The notes under the pieces: generated by a model
Databases searched by the model: none
Seen by the model: the letters and a program-made list of their open reading frames with translations, nothing else
Told to the model about the DNA's origin: nothing
Position numbers and translations under genes: made by a program
Source of the DNA: Heterohyrax brucei
Lineage: Eukaryota > Chordata > Mammalia > Hyracoidea > Procaviidae
Assembly (NCBI GenBank): GCA_028571685.1
Contig: CM053142.1
Span: forward strand, 64,505,296-64,569,295
Direction of reading: 5' to 3'
DNA length: 64,000 nucleotides
In this document: positions 1 to 12,487 of the stretch, one piece after another
How the letters are laid out: every line of letters starts with the position of its first letter
How positions within the stretch are numbered: position 1 is the first letter of the stretch

Positions 1-117
1 CTCTCCTCTCCTCTTCTTCTACCCCCTTGTATCCCCCTTCCCCAAGCATATGCTCAATAACCGGTCAAGAAGCACAGCTGGGATGGTTTGTGCCCCTCTG
101 GGGTTATTTGTTATGCA

Positions 118-240
118 GCTAAGCAAACTGAAAGTCTGAGAGATTAGGTAGTTTGCACAAGGTCCTGACCAGCCAGTGGTGTTGTGGTGCTGGGAGCCAA
201 ACCATAGTCTGTCTCTCTGTAAAGCTCATTGTGTTTCTCT
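118..240 (-). repeat. MIR SINE fragment
   Basis: The stretch reads like the complement of a MIR: a 'gagag.ttaggtagtttgcacaagg' core followed by a degenerate 'ggagccaaaccatagtctgtct' head. It is diverged, and was identified by resemblance to the MIR core only. Confidence 0.5.
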
Positions 241-379
241 CTGCTGCATCAAAGGCTCAGTGGACAGGGACAACAGAAGGGAGAGGAGGTTGGGCCTCTC
301 CAGTGTGAAGAGTGGCTTGGGCACTGGCATGGAGACAGAAACGTGACTGGCAGATAAGGAAGTTCCTAGGAGACTGCTG

Positions 380-505
380 TCTTGGAGACGGTGATAGGCA
401 ACTTGGGTTCTAGTCCTGGCCCTACTGTGCTCCAGCTGTGTGACCTTGGAGAAGTGTTTCAGTGTCCCTGAGCCCTAGCTTTCCTGGCTTTTATAAAGTA
501 CGATC
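380..505 (+). repeat. MIR SINE fragment
   Basis: Sense-orientation MIR core: 'gggttctagtcctggccctact', then 'ctgtgtgaccttggagaagtg' and a 'gtgtccctgagccctagctttcctggct' stretch. It is diverged but ordered as in MIR. Confidence 0.6.
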
Positions 506-699
506 TGCCTTTTATTAGAAGTAAATGTAAGATATTGGGAGGAACATTTATGGTAGGTATTGGAAAGTTCCCCACCCAGGTGATGACTCTTACCCTGTTG
601 AGATGGGAGGTGGGGACAGGCTGTCTCTCACCCTCTCAGGCATGCTCTGAGGCTCAGGAGGGTCAAGACAAGCTTCTGGGATCTGGGTACCTGCCCTGA

Positions 700-924
<225 letters not shown>

Positions 925-1631
925 TAGAGGCTGCCCTGTAAGACTTAGCCTGGGGAGGCAAGCAGCCTTGGCCAGCAACTTGGGCATACCAGGGTGAAAG
1001 TACAGAAGGCTGGTGCCATCCTGAGAGCATGACTCCACAGTGGCAGAGCTTGGCAGGAGGGGGCTCAGGGTATGATCCCCTGTAGTGTGAGGTAGGGTGG
1101 GGTAGGTTGAGGGACATCAGAGGAGAGAACACCCGGAGGGCCGGAGGGGATGCTCAGGCTTGGGAAAGCTCTTCTTGTCAGGTGTTTTCCATCATAGAGA
1201 GGAAAGCAATCTGTTACCTCCGCAAGCTGTGTGATGGCCCCTACTCTCCCACCTCCAAGCATCCATCTGGCATGAGCCAGGCAGAGCTTCCAGCATCACT
1301 GTTGAATGTTTTTGCTTGCCCGTGTTCTAAACATTGCTTCTTCCCAAGCTTTCTTCAGTGTAGATGAAGAAAAGCTAGTCAGTATCCTGGGCACACCAAT
1401 CCTTAATGTATTCTTATGGTTAGAGATAGAGTAAAATCTCAAAGTTCCCCTTTACCAGCCTTCCTTTCCAATGCCACATTCTTCCGAGGATAATCAGGGT
1501 TTGTAGATTGAGCTCAGCTTTCTAGTCCTTTCTCTGTATGGATTTCCATAGGCACATACGTTATGTGGAACCACACAAATCTGCTGATAGTTACTGTTGT
1601 CTATCTAGAAAACCACGAAGTCCACATAGAA

Positions 1632-1800
1632 ACAAAAAAAAACAAACCCACTGCCATTGAGTCAATTCCAGCTCACAGTGACTCCATAGGACAGATTGGA
1701 ACTCCCCTATAGAGTTCCCAAGGAGCACCTGGTGGTTTTAGATTGCCTACCTCTTAGTTAGCAGCTGTAGTACTTAACCACTATGCTACCGGGGTTTCTA
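1632..1800 (-). repeat. AfroSINE-like SINE, short form
   Basis: Complement orientation. It opens with the tail (aaacaaacccactgccattg), passes through 'ggaactcccctatagagttccc', and ends in the tRNA-like head 'cttaaccactatgctaccggggtttc'. Confidence 0.85.
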
Positions 1801-2179
1801 AGTCCATATGGTTCAAACTAACACATATATAATTATAGGTTTAATATTTTTTTAATAAAAAATTATGAGCTCATTATGTAATACTTCACCAGTTGCACTC
1901 CCACTGACCCTCTTCTTTCTAAAACACAGTTGTTTGCTCTGGTCCCATCCCTTTTTTTCGGGCAAATGTGTGTGTGAGCCCTGGAGGCCTGAGCACTTAC
2001 ATTAAGATAAATGAGGATGAGCCCGCAGGCCACTGAGGATGAGAAGCCACTTCTGAAGGACTGATACAATTGCTGCTCCACTCAGATGAGGATTGTCCTT
2101 TGTCCCTACACAAGCCTTCTTAAGAGGAATCGCATGGTCCCACGCATCACTGAAGCGTTTAGAAGGGACCTTCCAAGCA

Positions 2180-2336
2180 AACAACCCATTACCGTCCTGT
2201 GGGGTGTCACTCATAGCAAACCTATATTCAGAGCAGTACTGCCCCACGGAGTTTCCAAGGAGAGCTTGGCAGATCTGAACTGCCAACATTTCTCTTAGCA
2301 GAAGTAGCAGTTAACCCCCTAGGCCACAGAGGTTTC
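2180..2336 (-). repeat. AfroSINE-like SINE, short form
   Basis: Complement orientation, more diverged. Landmarks are 'cagtactgccccacggagtttcc' and the head 'cagttaaccccctaggccacagaggtttcc'. Confidence 0.8.
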
Positions 2337-2503
2337 CAGAAGGGACCCTGGGGCCAATAAAATCAGAAGAACCCTTACTGGTCTGATCAGAGGATCCTTC
2401 TCTTCTGTAGCATCCTGACTATATGGTTTGTCTCAGGGTCAAGGCCTGAGGTTCTTTATTAAGAGGGCTCTTATTACCTGTTAACTCAGTCTATTCAAAA
2501 CCC

Positions 2504-2706
2504 CTAAACCAAACCCATTGCCACTGAGTTGATTCTGACTTATGGCAACCTCTCTCACCCTGCTCTTTAGAGAGTTTTCTTGACTCTAATATTGACTGAA
2601 ACAGATTGCCACATTTTTCTTCCATGTCACTAATGAGTGGGTTTGAATCATCAACCTTTTGGTTAGTAGTTGAGCTGAAACTATTTGCACCACCTGGGGA
2701 CCCTAG
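2504..2706 (-). repeat. AfroSINE-like SINE, long form
   Basis: The tail 'aaaccaaacccattgccact' starts the copy. The middle has the extra 'gaaacagattgccacatttttct' block typical of the longer variant, and the head reads 'ccttttggttagtagttgagc...caccacctggggaccc'. Confidence 0.75.
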
Positions 2707-3079
2707 TCAAGTCTAGGCAACAGCAATTGTGAACAATTGGGTCCTTTTGTTTCTTCTTACCATCTCCTCAATCCCTGAAGCTTCTCCCTCAAGAACAAAG
2801 AAAGTGCACCTCCAAACAAGAAACTTATTCATAATGCAAGACATTCCTGCAACCATTGTAGAGTATGTACAAATTGACCTGTGCCATTGAATTTGCAAAA
2901 AATGACATGTATCAGCCATAGCTAAACATTGCGTACCTGCATATAATGACTTTAGCTTGGGAATGAATTAAAATTTCCCTTCAGTGCTCTTAGACTTTTG
3001 CCGCTGACTTTGGTCCCTACTTGCTGGTACTATATCCTTAGGCTACATTGTTCTCCTGTCCTCTCCCCCAGACAGATGT

Positions 3080-3242
3080 ACAGCTCTGATGCAGTGGTCA
3101 AGAGCTCAGCTGCTAACCAAGAGGTCAGTAGTTGAAATCCACCAGATGTTCCTTGGAAACCCTAAAGGGCAGTCCTATTCTGTCCTACAGGGTAGCTGTG
3201 AGTTGGAATCAGCTTGATGGCAGTAGTTTTGATTCGGGTTTT
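3080..3242 (+). repeat. AfroSINE-like SINE, short form
   Basis: Sense orientation: head 'gatgcagtggtcaagagctcagctgctaacc', body 'ccttggaaaccctaaagggcag', tail 'gctgtgagttggaatcagcttgatggcag'. Confidence 0.85.
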
Positions 3243-4794
3243 TCCCCAAATGGCAACCAGCAAAGCTCTTTCCCTTGGTTGTGTTGCCATGAAACACAGA
3301 TATGTGCCACCTGCGGCAAACCCAACACTGAGACAGGAGTACGGTGGATGATCACGAGGTTTACTGTGTGTTGCTATACAGTAGATGGGGGAAATCAAGA
3401 CCTCCAAAGCCTATCTGACTTCTTCAGTCAGGCTGAGGATTTTTACTGAGTAGCTAAGGGTAAAAATTTAGGTATGGGGGATAGCAATCATGAAAGAATA
3501 TAGATAATTTGTGGAGAAATTCTAGAGATGGACATTCGGAGCCTGGAGGGGGTCTGTCTGGAGTTTTTCCAGCTGTCCTCTGGAGGTGGTTATCTGGACA
3601 GGAGGTTGGTGACTGGTGCCTTTGTATGTTTGGTGATCTGCAGAGAACCTAAAGCAAACCAGCTGCAAAGATTATAACTGTGCCTGATGCGTCACCCTGT
3701 CTCCTCGTAGTTTTCGTGTGTTACCAGTTGGTATGTAATCTCCCTGGGCCTAGGTAGTACAAGGAAGCTAAGACTTTAAGAAAAACAGGTATACAAGAAA
3801 AGAGAGTGCAAGTTCTGTTCAGCTCTTTACAGCCACCTGCTTCAGTGACACTTGAGTGCCTCCAGGCCAAAGCAGCCAAATTTAACCAAGGTCAGGTAGG
3901 AGGGAGTGGGTTACAGAAATTCTAGGACATTCCTGTCAAAGATTTTAAGGGCTCTGACTATGTCCCAGGACCAGCAATCGGGATTAAGTCCTGTTCTCTC
4001 CTCCCTGCCTGTGGCTTTTATTCCTTTCTGTGTCTTCTGGAGAGGGATGAGGATCGCCTGTGTTTGCCTCTACAGCCAGGAGAGGCCTTCTCGTCAGCTC
4101 TTGCTAATGTGCTAAGGGAAGTCATGTGGATCCTGTTGGGAAAACACTTGCCCTTCTTCACACACTTAATTGCTATTTTCATTCCTATTAACGCTGCAGA
4201 GTGTGACACCTTATTATAATTAAAACTCTGTTTTGACCAGTCTTCTGCTCTGAGAATTCCATTTGTAAAATTATTTAGTGGTGGGGACCGCAGCGACCAG
4301 AGGCTCTTCTGAGTTATTTACGCTCAAAGAGCATTCCCTGGATGGGAGTCACCTGAGGCCAAGTCATTGTGTCTCCTTGGAGGTCTCACTGATGCTGCTG
4401 AGGCCGAAGAAAGAAACTTTCCAGCTAGAGCCCTGGGCTCCTGCACTATCAGAGTCTGAGTTTTGAGTCTGCAGAATGAAGGCCTGGGAAAATTGGGGTC
4501 CTGAGCCTAGGGGGCCTTTGTGTCTTCAAGCCCAAACACAGCTGATCTCACCAACACAGATGGTCCTCCCCTCTCCCCCACCAAAAAAGACCATCTGCCT
4601 GGATTTTCTCCATTTTAGCATATAGCTTTATTACTTTAGGTCCTGAAAGCCTCTGTTCTTTCAAAGGCCCCGATTAAAAGCAGATGTCTCCAGGATCAAC
4701 TCAATGTGGTGGGCTAGGACCCTGAGCTGACAAGTAACATTTAGTAGATGGACAGCTGAGAGCAAGACCCTATAGAAATGGAATCCCTGATAGA

Positions 4795-4905
4795 TGGTGT
4801 GTGTGTGTGTTTGTACGTGAATGTGTATGTGTATGTGTATGTCTCTTTCTCTCTCTCTGTGTGTCTGTGTCCATGTGTGTCTGCATCTGTGTCTGTATGT
4901 GAAGT
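4795..4905. repeat. TG/TC-rich microsatellite
   Basis: An interrupted run of TG, TATG, TC and TGTC units. It includes (GT)7 near its start, three tandem 'tgtatg' units and a short CT run. Confidence 0.9.
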
Positions 4906-5604
4906 GAGGGGGTAACCAGGTGGGGATGCTTCACACAGCCTACTTTCAGTTCTCCCTGTCTGTGCCTAGACCAAGAAATCTGGGTACTTTTAGGTCAGCC
5001 ATGGGGCCTTATTGAAGTTCTTAGATCTAGGAAGTGACCCAGTCTGAAAGGACCTTACAAGTTGAGTCTGATAATGATACGGAGGAATGGTCGGGGGAAG
5101 TTTTGAACACTGATTAGCCAAGCACGCATTGCTGTGTTTCGGGTGCTATGTCACACATGAAGGGTGCCCTGACCAATAATGCATAGTCTCTGCCCCTAAG
5201 GAGCTCCAGTCTGGTGATTGGGCCAAGGGTGGAGGTGAGGAACTGGCTGAGATGACCAGGAGAAGATGGGCAGTCCAGGGCAGGCTGATGGCAGAGGAAC
5301 CAGCAGAGAAAACTGTTGGGACCTTGGAAAGACCTGAGACCTGACTGGTTGTCTCTGACTGAGAAGGAGGAGATGGAAGTCATGAATGTAGACACCATCA
5401 GCTGGACAGACCATACTATGTCGTTAGTAAAACAACTACCGCTTGCTCTGAGGCTTCTCCAGCTGGAAACTTTGGACAGCACATGGTCTGGAGAGATAAC
5501 AAACTTTGAGAAGCGTGATAGATTCTGGGTCTAAAACGATCTCCTAAGTGGAAGACAGGCCAAACTAATAGGATGACATGTAATGAATGAGCCTTAGCCT
5601 GGTG

Positions 5605-6652
5605 TCTTAGTTTCCTAGAGCTGCCATAACAAAGTACCACATGGCTTATGGGAACAGGAATGTGTTGTTTGACACAATTCTGTAGGCTAGGAGCCTGAAT
5701 GCAGGGTGTTAGCTGTGTTGATTCCTTCTGAGACCTTGAGGGAGAAGCTGCTCCATGTGCCTCTCCTAGCTTTCTGTGAGGGCCAGCGATCCTCGGCGTT
5801 CCTTGGCATGTACATGCTGTACGCCGGTCTCTGCTCCTGTTTTCACGTGGTCTCGTCCCTCTGTGTCTGTCTCTCTGCGTCTCTTCTTAAGACATCTGTC
5901 AGGAGACAGTAGGTCTCCACCTTACTGTGTACTCCAATATGACCTCATGTTAACTGGTAACACCTTCTTTTTTAAGTGACAGTATGTGTTTTTTCTTTCT
6001 TTTTTTCTTTATTGTGCTTTCGATGAAGGCTTACAAAGCAAATCAGTTTCGTGTTAAACAGTTAACCCAGATTATGCTGTGATATTGGTTGCCAACTCCG
6101 TCCGCATCACCAGCTTTCCTATCCCCTCCTGCCTTCTATCCTTGTGCCTGGACTGGTGTGCCCATTAGACTATGACAAATGAAATTTCTCTCCTTGAAGC
6201 CATCTACTTGTGGTACTTCTGTAGTTTCGTGAGCCTGCCTCATCTTTGGCTGTACGGTAGAGCTCAGAGGCGACTTCAGCGCTGGCTGGAAACGGGTCTG
6301 GAGGCCATGCTGTCAGTTTTTTTCAGTCTACATCAGGGCAGTAAGTCTCATCCTTTCTGTGTGAGTTAGAATCTTGTTCAACATTTTTCTCTGGTTCTGT
6401 CTGGAACTCTGTTGTGATTCCTGTCAGAGCAGCTTATGGTGGTGGTCGAGTCCTGGACTCGGTCCGGTGGCGGTGTGGTAGGTGGTCCCTTGTCCTTTGT
6501 ACTAACTTCCCCTTGTGTCTTTGGTTTTCTTCGTTCTGCCCTGCTCCAGCTGTGGTGGGATCGGTGGAGTATCTCAGATGGGTTCTCACAAGCTTTTAAG
6601 ACCCCTTAACCGGTAACATTTTCAAAGACCCTGTTTCTAAACAAAGCCACTG
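5605..6652 (-). mobile_element. MLT1-like MaLR LTR, interrupted
   Basis: Antisense ERVL-MaLR-type solitary LTR: 'gtcttagtttcctagagctgccataacaaagtacc' at the left, then 'tagctgtgttgattccttctgagaccttgagggag'. It resumes after 6606 with 'ttttcaaagaccctgtttctaaa'. The 5963-6605 interval is a later retroposon insertion flanked by a 13-bp near-perfect duplication. No viral coding sequence remains. Confidence 0.6.
5963..6605 (-). mobile_element. L1 3'-end (3'UTR) insertion
   Basis: A T-rich run at ~5980-6012 represents the reversed poly(A) tail. It is followed by 'ttattgtgctttcgatgaagg', 'accagctttcctatcccctcctgcc' and 'gatgggttctcacaagcttttaagacccc'. The same text recurs at 24.5-26.0 and 33.1 kb beside antisense L1, so I take it as the 3'UTR of an afrotherian L1. 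The flanks 'ttaactggtaaca' (5950-5962) and 'ttaaccggtaaca' (6606-6618) look like target-site duplications. Confidence 0.7.
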
Positions 6653-7122
6653 TCTTAGTCATCTAGTGCTGCTTTAACAGAAGTACCACAAGCAGATGGC
6701 TTTAAAAAGAGAAATTTTATTTGTTATAGTCTAGTAAACTAAAAGTCCAAATTCAGGGTGTCAGCTCCAGAGGAAGGTGCCCGTTGTCAGCCTTTTCCCT
6801 GGACTGGAAGCTTTTGAAGCACGGGGACCACGGTCTTCTCCAAAGGATTCTCTCGACTCCCTACACAGCTTTCTTTCTTGATGGTATGAGGTCCCCAAAT
6901 CTCAGCTTGCTTCCCTTTCTTTTATATCTCATGAGGCTGCCCAAGCCACAGTACAATCGCGCTCATTAAGTCCTGCCCCAGCAACTCCGCTGTGGCCCAC
7001 CTACCCTCATTCACACCAGAGACGCAGGATATGCAATAGAAAGGCCATCATGTAATACCAGGAATCATGGCCCAGTCAAATTGCTACGGATTATTGGGGG
7101 AACACAGTTCAATACATGACAA
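6653..7122 (-). mobile_element. MaLR-like LTR, antisense
   Basis: Starts 'tgtcttagtcatctagtgctgctttaacagaagtaccac' and ends near 'gggggaacacagttcaatacatgacaatc'. A related copy is at 22.47 kb and a diverged one at 33.5 kb. I classify it by its resemblance to the MLT1 end sequence; the exact family is not certain. Confidence 0.5.
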
Positions 7123-8734
7123 TCACTTTCACGAGGGATGGGGGTGAGGCTTGAACATAGCTTCCTGAGGGACACACTTTGATCCTAAACAACTGGAGTC
7201 CCAAGAATAAAGGAATAAGGATTGCGAGAGGGGTGTGGCGTAGGAGGGTCGGCAGACTTGAGTGCAGGGTGAGCCAGCAGTGTGCTCTTTGGGATTGGAG
7301 TCGGCTAGAAAAATGATACAAACAAGCGGGGTGAAGGTCGGCTTTGGTCATGATTCTCAGTTTGAAAGTGGTAGAGCCCACTCATGGGAGACCGCCCAGG
7401 ATCATGAGGGGATAAGAAGTCCTGACAAACAAGAAGTGAATGAAAAACCAGAGGGAGGACAGAGGAAAAGACTTAAGGAAGCCACATGAGCTAGAGCAAG
7501 CATTGGATGTGTTCTGTAGGTACAGTTACAGAGAGACAGTTACAGTGGACTTCATGTCTTAAAGAAGGACCTAATGATTGAAGACATCAGCAGATGGAAG
7601 GAGCTCCCTAGCAGGTAGTGAATTCCCCATCCCAGAAGGCATCCAAGCAGGAATTAGATGCCTCCTTGTTGGGAATGCTGCGGAGAGGATTATCCGTTGC
7701 CTTGGATAAAGGCTTATAGTTTCATCTGATTCTGCATGCCTGACCCAGGGTTTACCAACACGATTTGTTTTTGCATCCCTGTCTTTGGGTGCTAGGAATA
7801 CCACATAATTTATGTTTCAAGTGACATCCAGGGAGTAGGGGCTCCCACATTCCCCTAACCCTGGATCTCACCCACTTCCCACCCAGGAGATTATGGAGCC
7901 TCAGCTTTCCTCACAGGACAAGGTGTCTAAGCACCTCAGGCCACTGCAGAATCCCCCAAACTGATTGGCCCCTTGTACTTCCTGCCCCCCACCCATTTCA
8001 AGGCAGCATGTTTCTTCAGAGGACTCAGGATTCTTTGCATCTATTTTTCCTTTATTTATCTTAGAAATATTTAGAAATAATATTTAGAAATAAAATAAAA
8101 GTGACTATGTCACGCCATAGTCACTTTCTCTATTTCCACTTCTTGTTCCATACCCTCGGATTCCTCTTTCCTAGTTGTTCTCAAGATGTTCCATCATCTG
8201 GGTCTCAAGAGGACCACCTGGAATGTTTCCAGGTTACACAGGTGTCTGTCAGACTCTTAGTGAGTTTTCAGGACAGAGGTCATTGCTACACAGCCCTGAC
8301 AAGTGGCAAATTCTCCTTGAGTATAACTGAAAACTGTCTCTATATCTCTTGGCTGCTTGCCAGGTTTGTCCTGTGCCGCTGGAGCTGGCAAAAGGCAAGT
8401 CAGCATCCTTCACATTGAAAAGAACAGCAAATTGCAAAGCATCTTTCAATTACACTTGCTCCCCAAGCAAGATTGATTTTCGGCCACTTCTCAGCTGAAA
8501 TTGTTCAAATTATTTGTTTTTCTTGTTCTCAATTCCCTAGCCAGAGCTGAAAATTCTCACTTAATTTCTTCCCTTTTTACTTTATTTATTATTTTTTTCT
8601 AAAAAAAAACAGTCTAGGCTTGTTATAAATGGTCTGTGCAGCTTTGTAAGTGCAGTCTGTGTCTTTCTGTGGGTTCAGATTCTTACCTGATGCCCCCCAT
8701 TGCTGGGAAATTGAACATCAAAAAACTGGGAAAT

Positions 8735-8913
8735 AAGTAGTCTGGTTCATCAGAATCGTGAAGAGGGCTTGATAAAATACAAATAGCTGGACTTTACCCC
8801 AGAATATCCGATTCATTAGATCTGGGGAGCCCTTCTACCCCTGGCCCCCAAATTTGCTCCCAGGTGATGCTGACGCTGCACATCTGGGGACCATACTTTG
8901 AGAACTACTAGAT
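8735..8913 (+). mobile_element. MER5A-like hAT DNA transposon fragment
   Basis: A non-autonomous element: 'ggttcatcagaatcgtgaagagggcttgataaaata', 'gctcccaggtgatgctgacgctgcacatctggggaccatactttgagaactac'. The final segment matches the well-known MER5A terminus. It is diverged. Confidence 0.7.
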
Positions 8914-8919
8914 AAAGAT

Positions 8920-9078
8920 GGGGAGTCCTGATGGCATAGTGGTTAAGAGCTCAGGCTGCTAGCCAAAAGGCAGAGAGTTTGAGTCTACTAGCTGCTCCTT
9001 GGAAACTCTATGGAGCAGTTCTACTCTGTCCTATAGGGTTGCTGTGAGTCCGAATTGACTCCATGGCACACAACAGAT
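8920..9078 (+). repeat. AfroSINE-like SINE, short form
   Basis: Head 'gagtcctgatggcatagtggttaagagctcaggctgctagcc', body 'tggagcagttctactctgtcc', tail 'gctgtgagtccgaattgactccatggcacacaaca'. It lies directly beside the MER5A-like fragment. Confidence 0.88.
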
Positions 9079-9449
9079 GAAGACGGAAGTGCTGAAGTGG
9101 ACCAGCCGGAAGCTATTCTGACTTGGCCTAGGGATGTATTGTCTAATTAATCCTTCTCTTCTCTCCTTTCTCCTCCCCACCCCTGCCAGTTCCCACACCC
9201 AGCACATATACCTTCCTGATTCTGTTCTTCTCAGGTTTTGATTCAAATCCATTTGCACCATTGCCTGGGCATACCCCACTCTAGAAAGAATGGAGGAGGT
9301 AATTGGGAGGGTGTTGGGTGGGACCGGGAAGTCACTGGAAGAATAACAAAATTCCCAGAGAGTCTACTGATGGTTGTCTCTCAGGCGAATGAAGCTGCTG
9401 GTAGAGTGGGCTTTGTCTCCAGACTAGGACCTAAACCTGGTGGAACTGA

Positions 9450-9734
<285 letters not shown>

Positions 9735-10441
9735 TGAGGCCTTAGCCAGGGGCCCTGCTTGGCATTTTGGAAACCCCCTGCAGCTCTTGGCTGTCCAACA
9801 AAGAGCTAAAGGAAAGCGTGGTTGCATGGCCAGAGCTAAGGGAGTACATTAGGTGAGGAAGAAGGAGGAGAGGCCGTGGGTGGACCCTTCTAAGACGTAT
9901 TAAATACACATTTGTTCAATGTGTTAATTAGTATTTATGGAGGATATTCTATGCTCCAGAACTTGTATGAGGGGGTATGATACAGAGTTGAAGAATACTT
10001 CATCTTCACTGCCATGTCTTAATTCTGGACTCAATTTATCTTGCAGTGGACTGCAAACTGATCTCTATTTCGCCTTCCTTCCTTCCCTCCTTCCCTGCTT
10101 CTATCCCAGTCCATCCCTCCCCAGTCACCACCCGCATTGCCCAGCTTCCACTTTGAGTGCCTGGTTGCTTACAGTACAAAAGCTTAGGTTTCCTAGCCTG
10201 CCAGTGGGAGCTTCTTTGACCTGGCCCTCGCTACTTCTCTAACTTCATTTTTCAACCCCTCCTCATCAAGCCTTCCCAGCACCTGTCCCATAGTTGTGCA
10301 GCACTCAAATCCTAGCCACGATGAGCTCCTTATAGTTGTCTGAACTCAGAGAGGCTTCATGAGTCTCTGGGCTATTGCTTCTGTACACAAACTCCTTGCA
10401 CATCTATGAGTCCTATGGTATTCTATGGTTGGCAGGGAGGT

Positions 10442-10456
10442 GGGTGGGTGGGTGGG
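10442..10456 (+). promoter_or_regulatory. Perfect G-quadruplex motif in PRMT8 intron
   Basis: GGGTGGGTGGGTGGG: four GGG runs with three single-T loops, preceded by GGGAGG at 10435-10440. It is on the coding strand, so the motif would also be present in the PRMT8 pre-mRNA. Folding is expected from the known behaviour of such sequences. A regulatory role is only a possibility. Confidence 0.6.
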
Positions 10457-10847
10457 TGCCTATTCTTTGTCAGAAAGCTTTTGTCATCTCTCTTCCTCAG
10501 TATATTCACCTGGCCAACTTCAGCACAGGTTGTCTTACAGTTTGGAGATTATTTTTCTCTTCTTTCCCTTTTGTGTCAGTGTTAAACATGTGTCTCAGGG
10601 TTCTTTAACGCCCCGGACATATGTCTGCCATTACAATGCTTAAAATGATACATGTGTACAATAACAAAATAAAACAGTACAAAAGGGCATAAAAGTCAAG
10701 AAAGACTTTTCTCTCCCTTATCCTTTCTCGTCTTGCTCCTCAGAGATATGTATTATTAATGATCTCATGTGTATTATCCTAAAAATTCTAATGGGTACAC
10801 AAGTACATATATAGGTAATACTTTTTTTTTTAAACTTTCTATTTCAC

Positions 10848-10999
10848 TACCCTGGTGGTATAGTAGTTAAGTGCTATAGCTGCTAACCAGAAGGTTGGCA
10901 GTTCAAGTCCAGATGGTACTCCTTAGAAATTCTATGGGGCAGTTCTTCTCCATCTATATGAGTCAAAATCAGCTTGATGACAATGGGTTTGTTTTGTTT
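10848..10999 (+). repeat. AfroSINE-like SINE, short form
   Basis: Head 'taccctggtggtatagtagttaagtgctatagctgctaacc', body 'ctatggggcagttcttctcc', tail 'gagtcaaaatcagcttgatgacaatgggtttg'. Confidence 0.88.
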
Positions 11000-12307
11000 T
11001 GTTGATTTTAGATTAATTATAGACTCATGGAAAGTTATCCAAATAGTACACAGAGTTTTGCAAGCCCTTAATCCAGCTTCCCTCATTTCATTGATGTCTG
11101 TGTTCCTGGCTCTTGTTCGTAGTAGGTATGAAGCAAATCTCTGTTACATGAATATATGACCATTCACATACTGTCTATTCACGTGAAGTCTTCCTGGAAA
11201 TCAGAAGCAAGTTGCCGGAGGGTTGGTGTGTGTATCTGCCTCTCTCTCTCTCTGTGTGTGTAGGAAGGAGGTGCGAGATGAGTTCTAGCTGAATTCAGGG
11301 ACATGGGTATTTGCTCTCTGAAGTTATTGTGATAATGATCCTTTTTTACCTTTGGACAGAAAGGCAGTCAGTGTCTCCCGGCTACCGAGACCAAGGTCTT
11401 CTGGCCTCCAGCATTAGGCCATTGCTGGTGTGTCCCTGATTGGAGAAAACACAGACCTCTGGCCCTGGTCATTACCAGCTAATAACTTCCTTGGTGGAGC
11501 TACAGGCAGGCTCATCTTCCTTGTGGGCCAGAGCAGCCAGGAAGAGGGGAGATTTTTTTCTTGACCAAGGTGGGGTAACCTTCAGCCCACAATGCTGAAG
11601 CAGTGAGGGCAGTGAGGGAACTGAGGAGGAGCCTGCCTGAGGACCACTGAACAGTAAGGACAGAGCCTTGGTAGCTGCAGGATGATGCTTAGTCAATTCT
11701 TCCGCTGCCTTTGGAGATGATAAAGTCAATGGGCAAAAGCATTCTGGAAAGCCTTCTGGATTTCTAAAGCCAAGGATGCAGTCCCTTAGTGCAGCCCACT
11801 CAGTGGGGGCCTTCTTTTCCCTTAGATGATCTATTTCCTGTCCCTGAAGTCAAGAAGACAGCCTACTACACCCCCTGTCTAAAGATGATCCCGGTCCTGG
11901 TGGCAGGGTCCTGGCTCTGGTGGCAAGGATGACACTCCTGATTCCCGCATGTGGAGGAGGGTGCTTGGTTAAACTGAAGTCCAGAATCAAAGAAGTCTTC
12001 TCTGGGCTGCCTGGGATGTTGAAAGTATTTGCTCTTAGTGCTGAAGTCTCCAACCCATTGGCTCGTTTCCCTCCTATGCTTTTGTCTCACTCCAGCCAAG
12101 TTAAACTCAAGTGCTCATGAAGGGGAATAATGAGAAACATGTTTTATAATTTCAAAGACCATGGTTCTAAGTTGTTGTGCTGAACCTGCTCCTCTGTCCC
12201 TTTAGAGTTACGGCACTAGGCTCTCACCTTTGCACAGAAACTCAGAAACACAAAATGCTGAATGGATATTCTCAGATCGTGTATTCCTTTGCTTCCTATG
12301 ACTTAGT

Positions 12308-12487
12308 TAAGCAGCGCCAGATCAGCAGCATTTAGCATCACCTAGAAATTTGTTAGAAATGCCAATTCTCTGGCCCAGACCCAGATAGACCTAAAATAGA
12401 AATTCTAGGGGTTAGGGCCTAGCAATCTGTGTTTTAATGAGCCCTCCAGGTGATTCTGATGCAAGCTCTAGTTTGAGAGAGACAACC
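12308..12487 (-). mobile_element. MER5A-like hAT DNA transposon
   Basis: Complement of the element at 8.74 kb: 'agcatcacctagaaatttgttagaaatgcc' near the left, and 'aatctgtgttttaatgagccctccaggtgattctgatgc...gtttgagagagac' at the right. It is nearly full length for a MER5A-type element. Confidence 0.75.
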
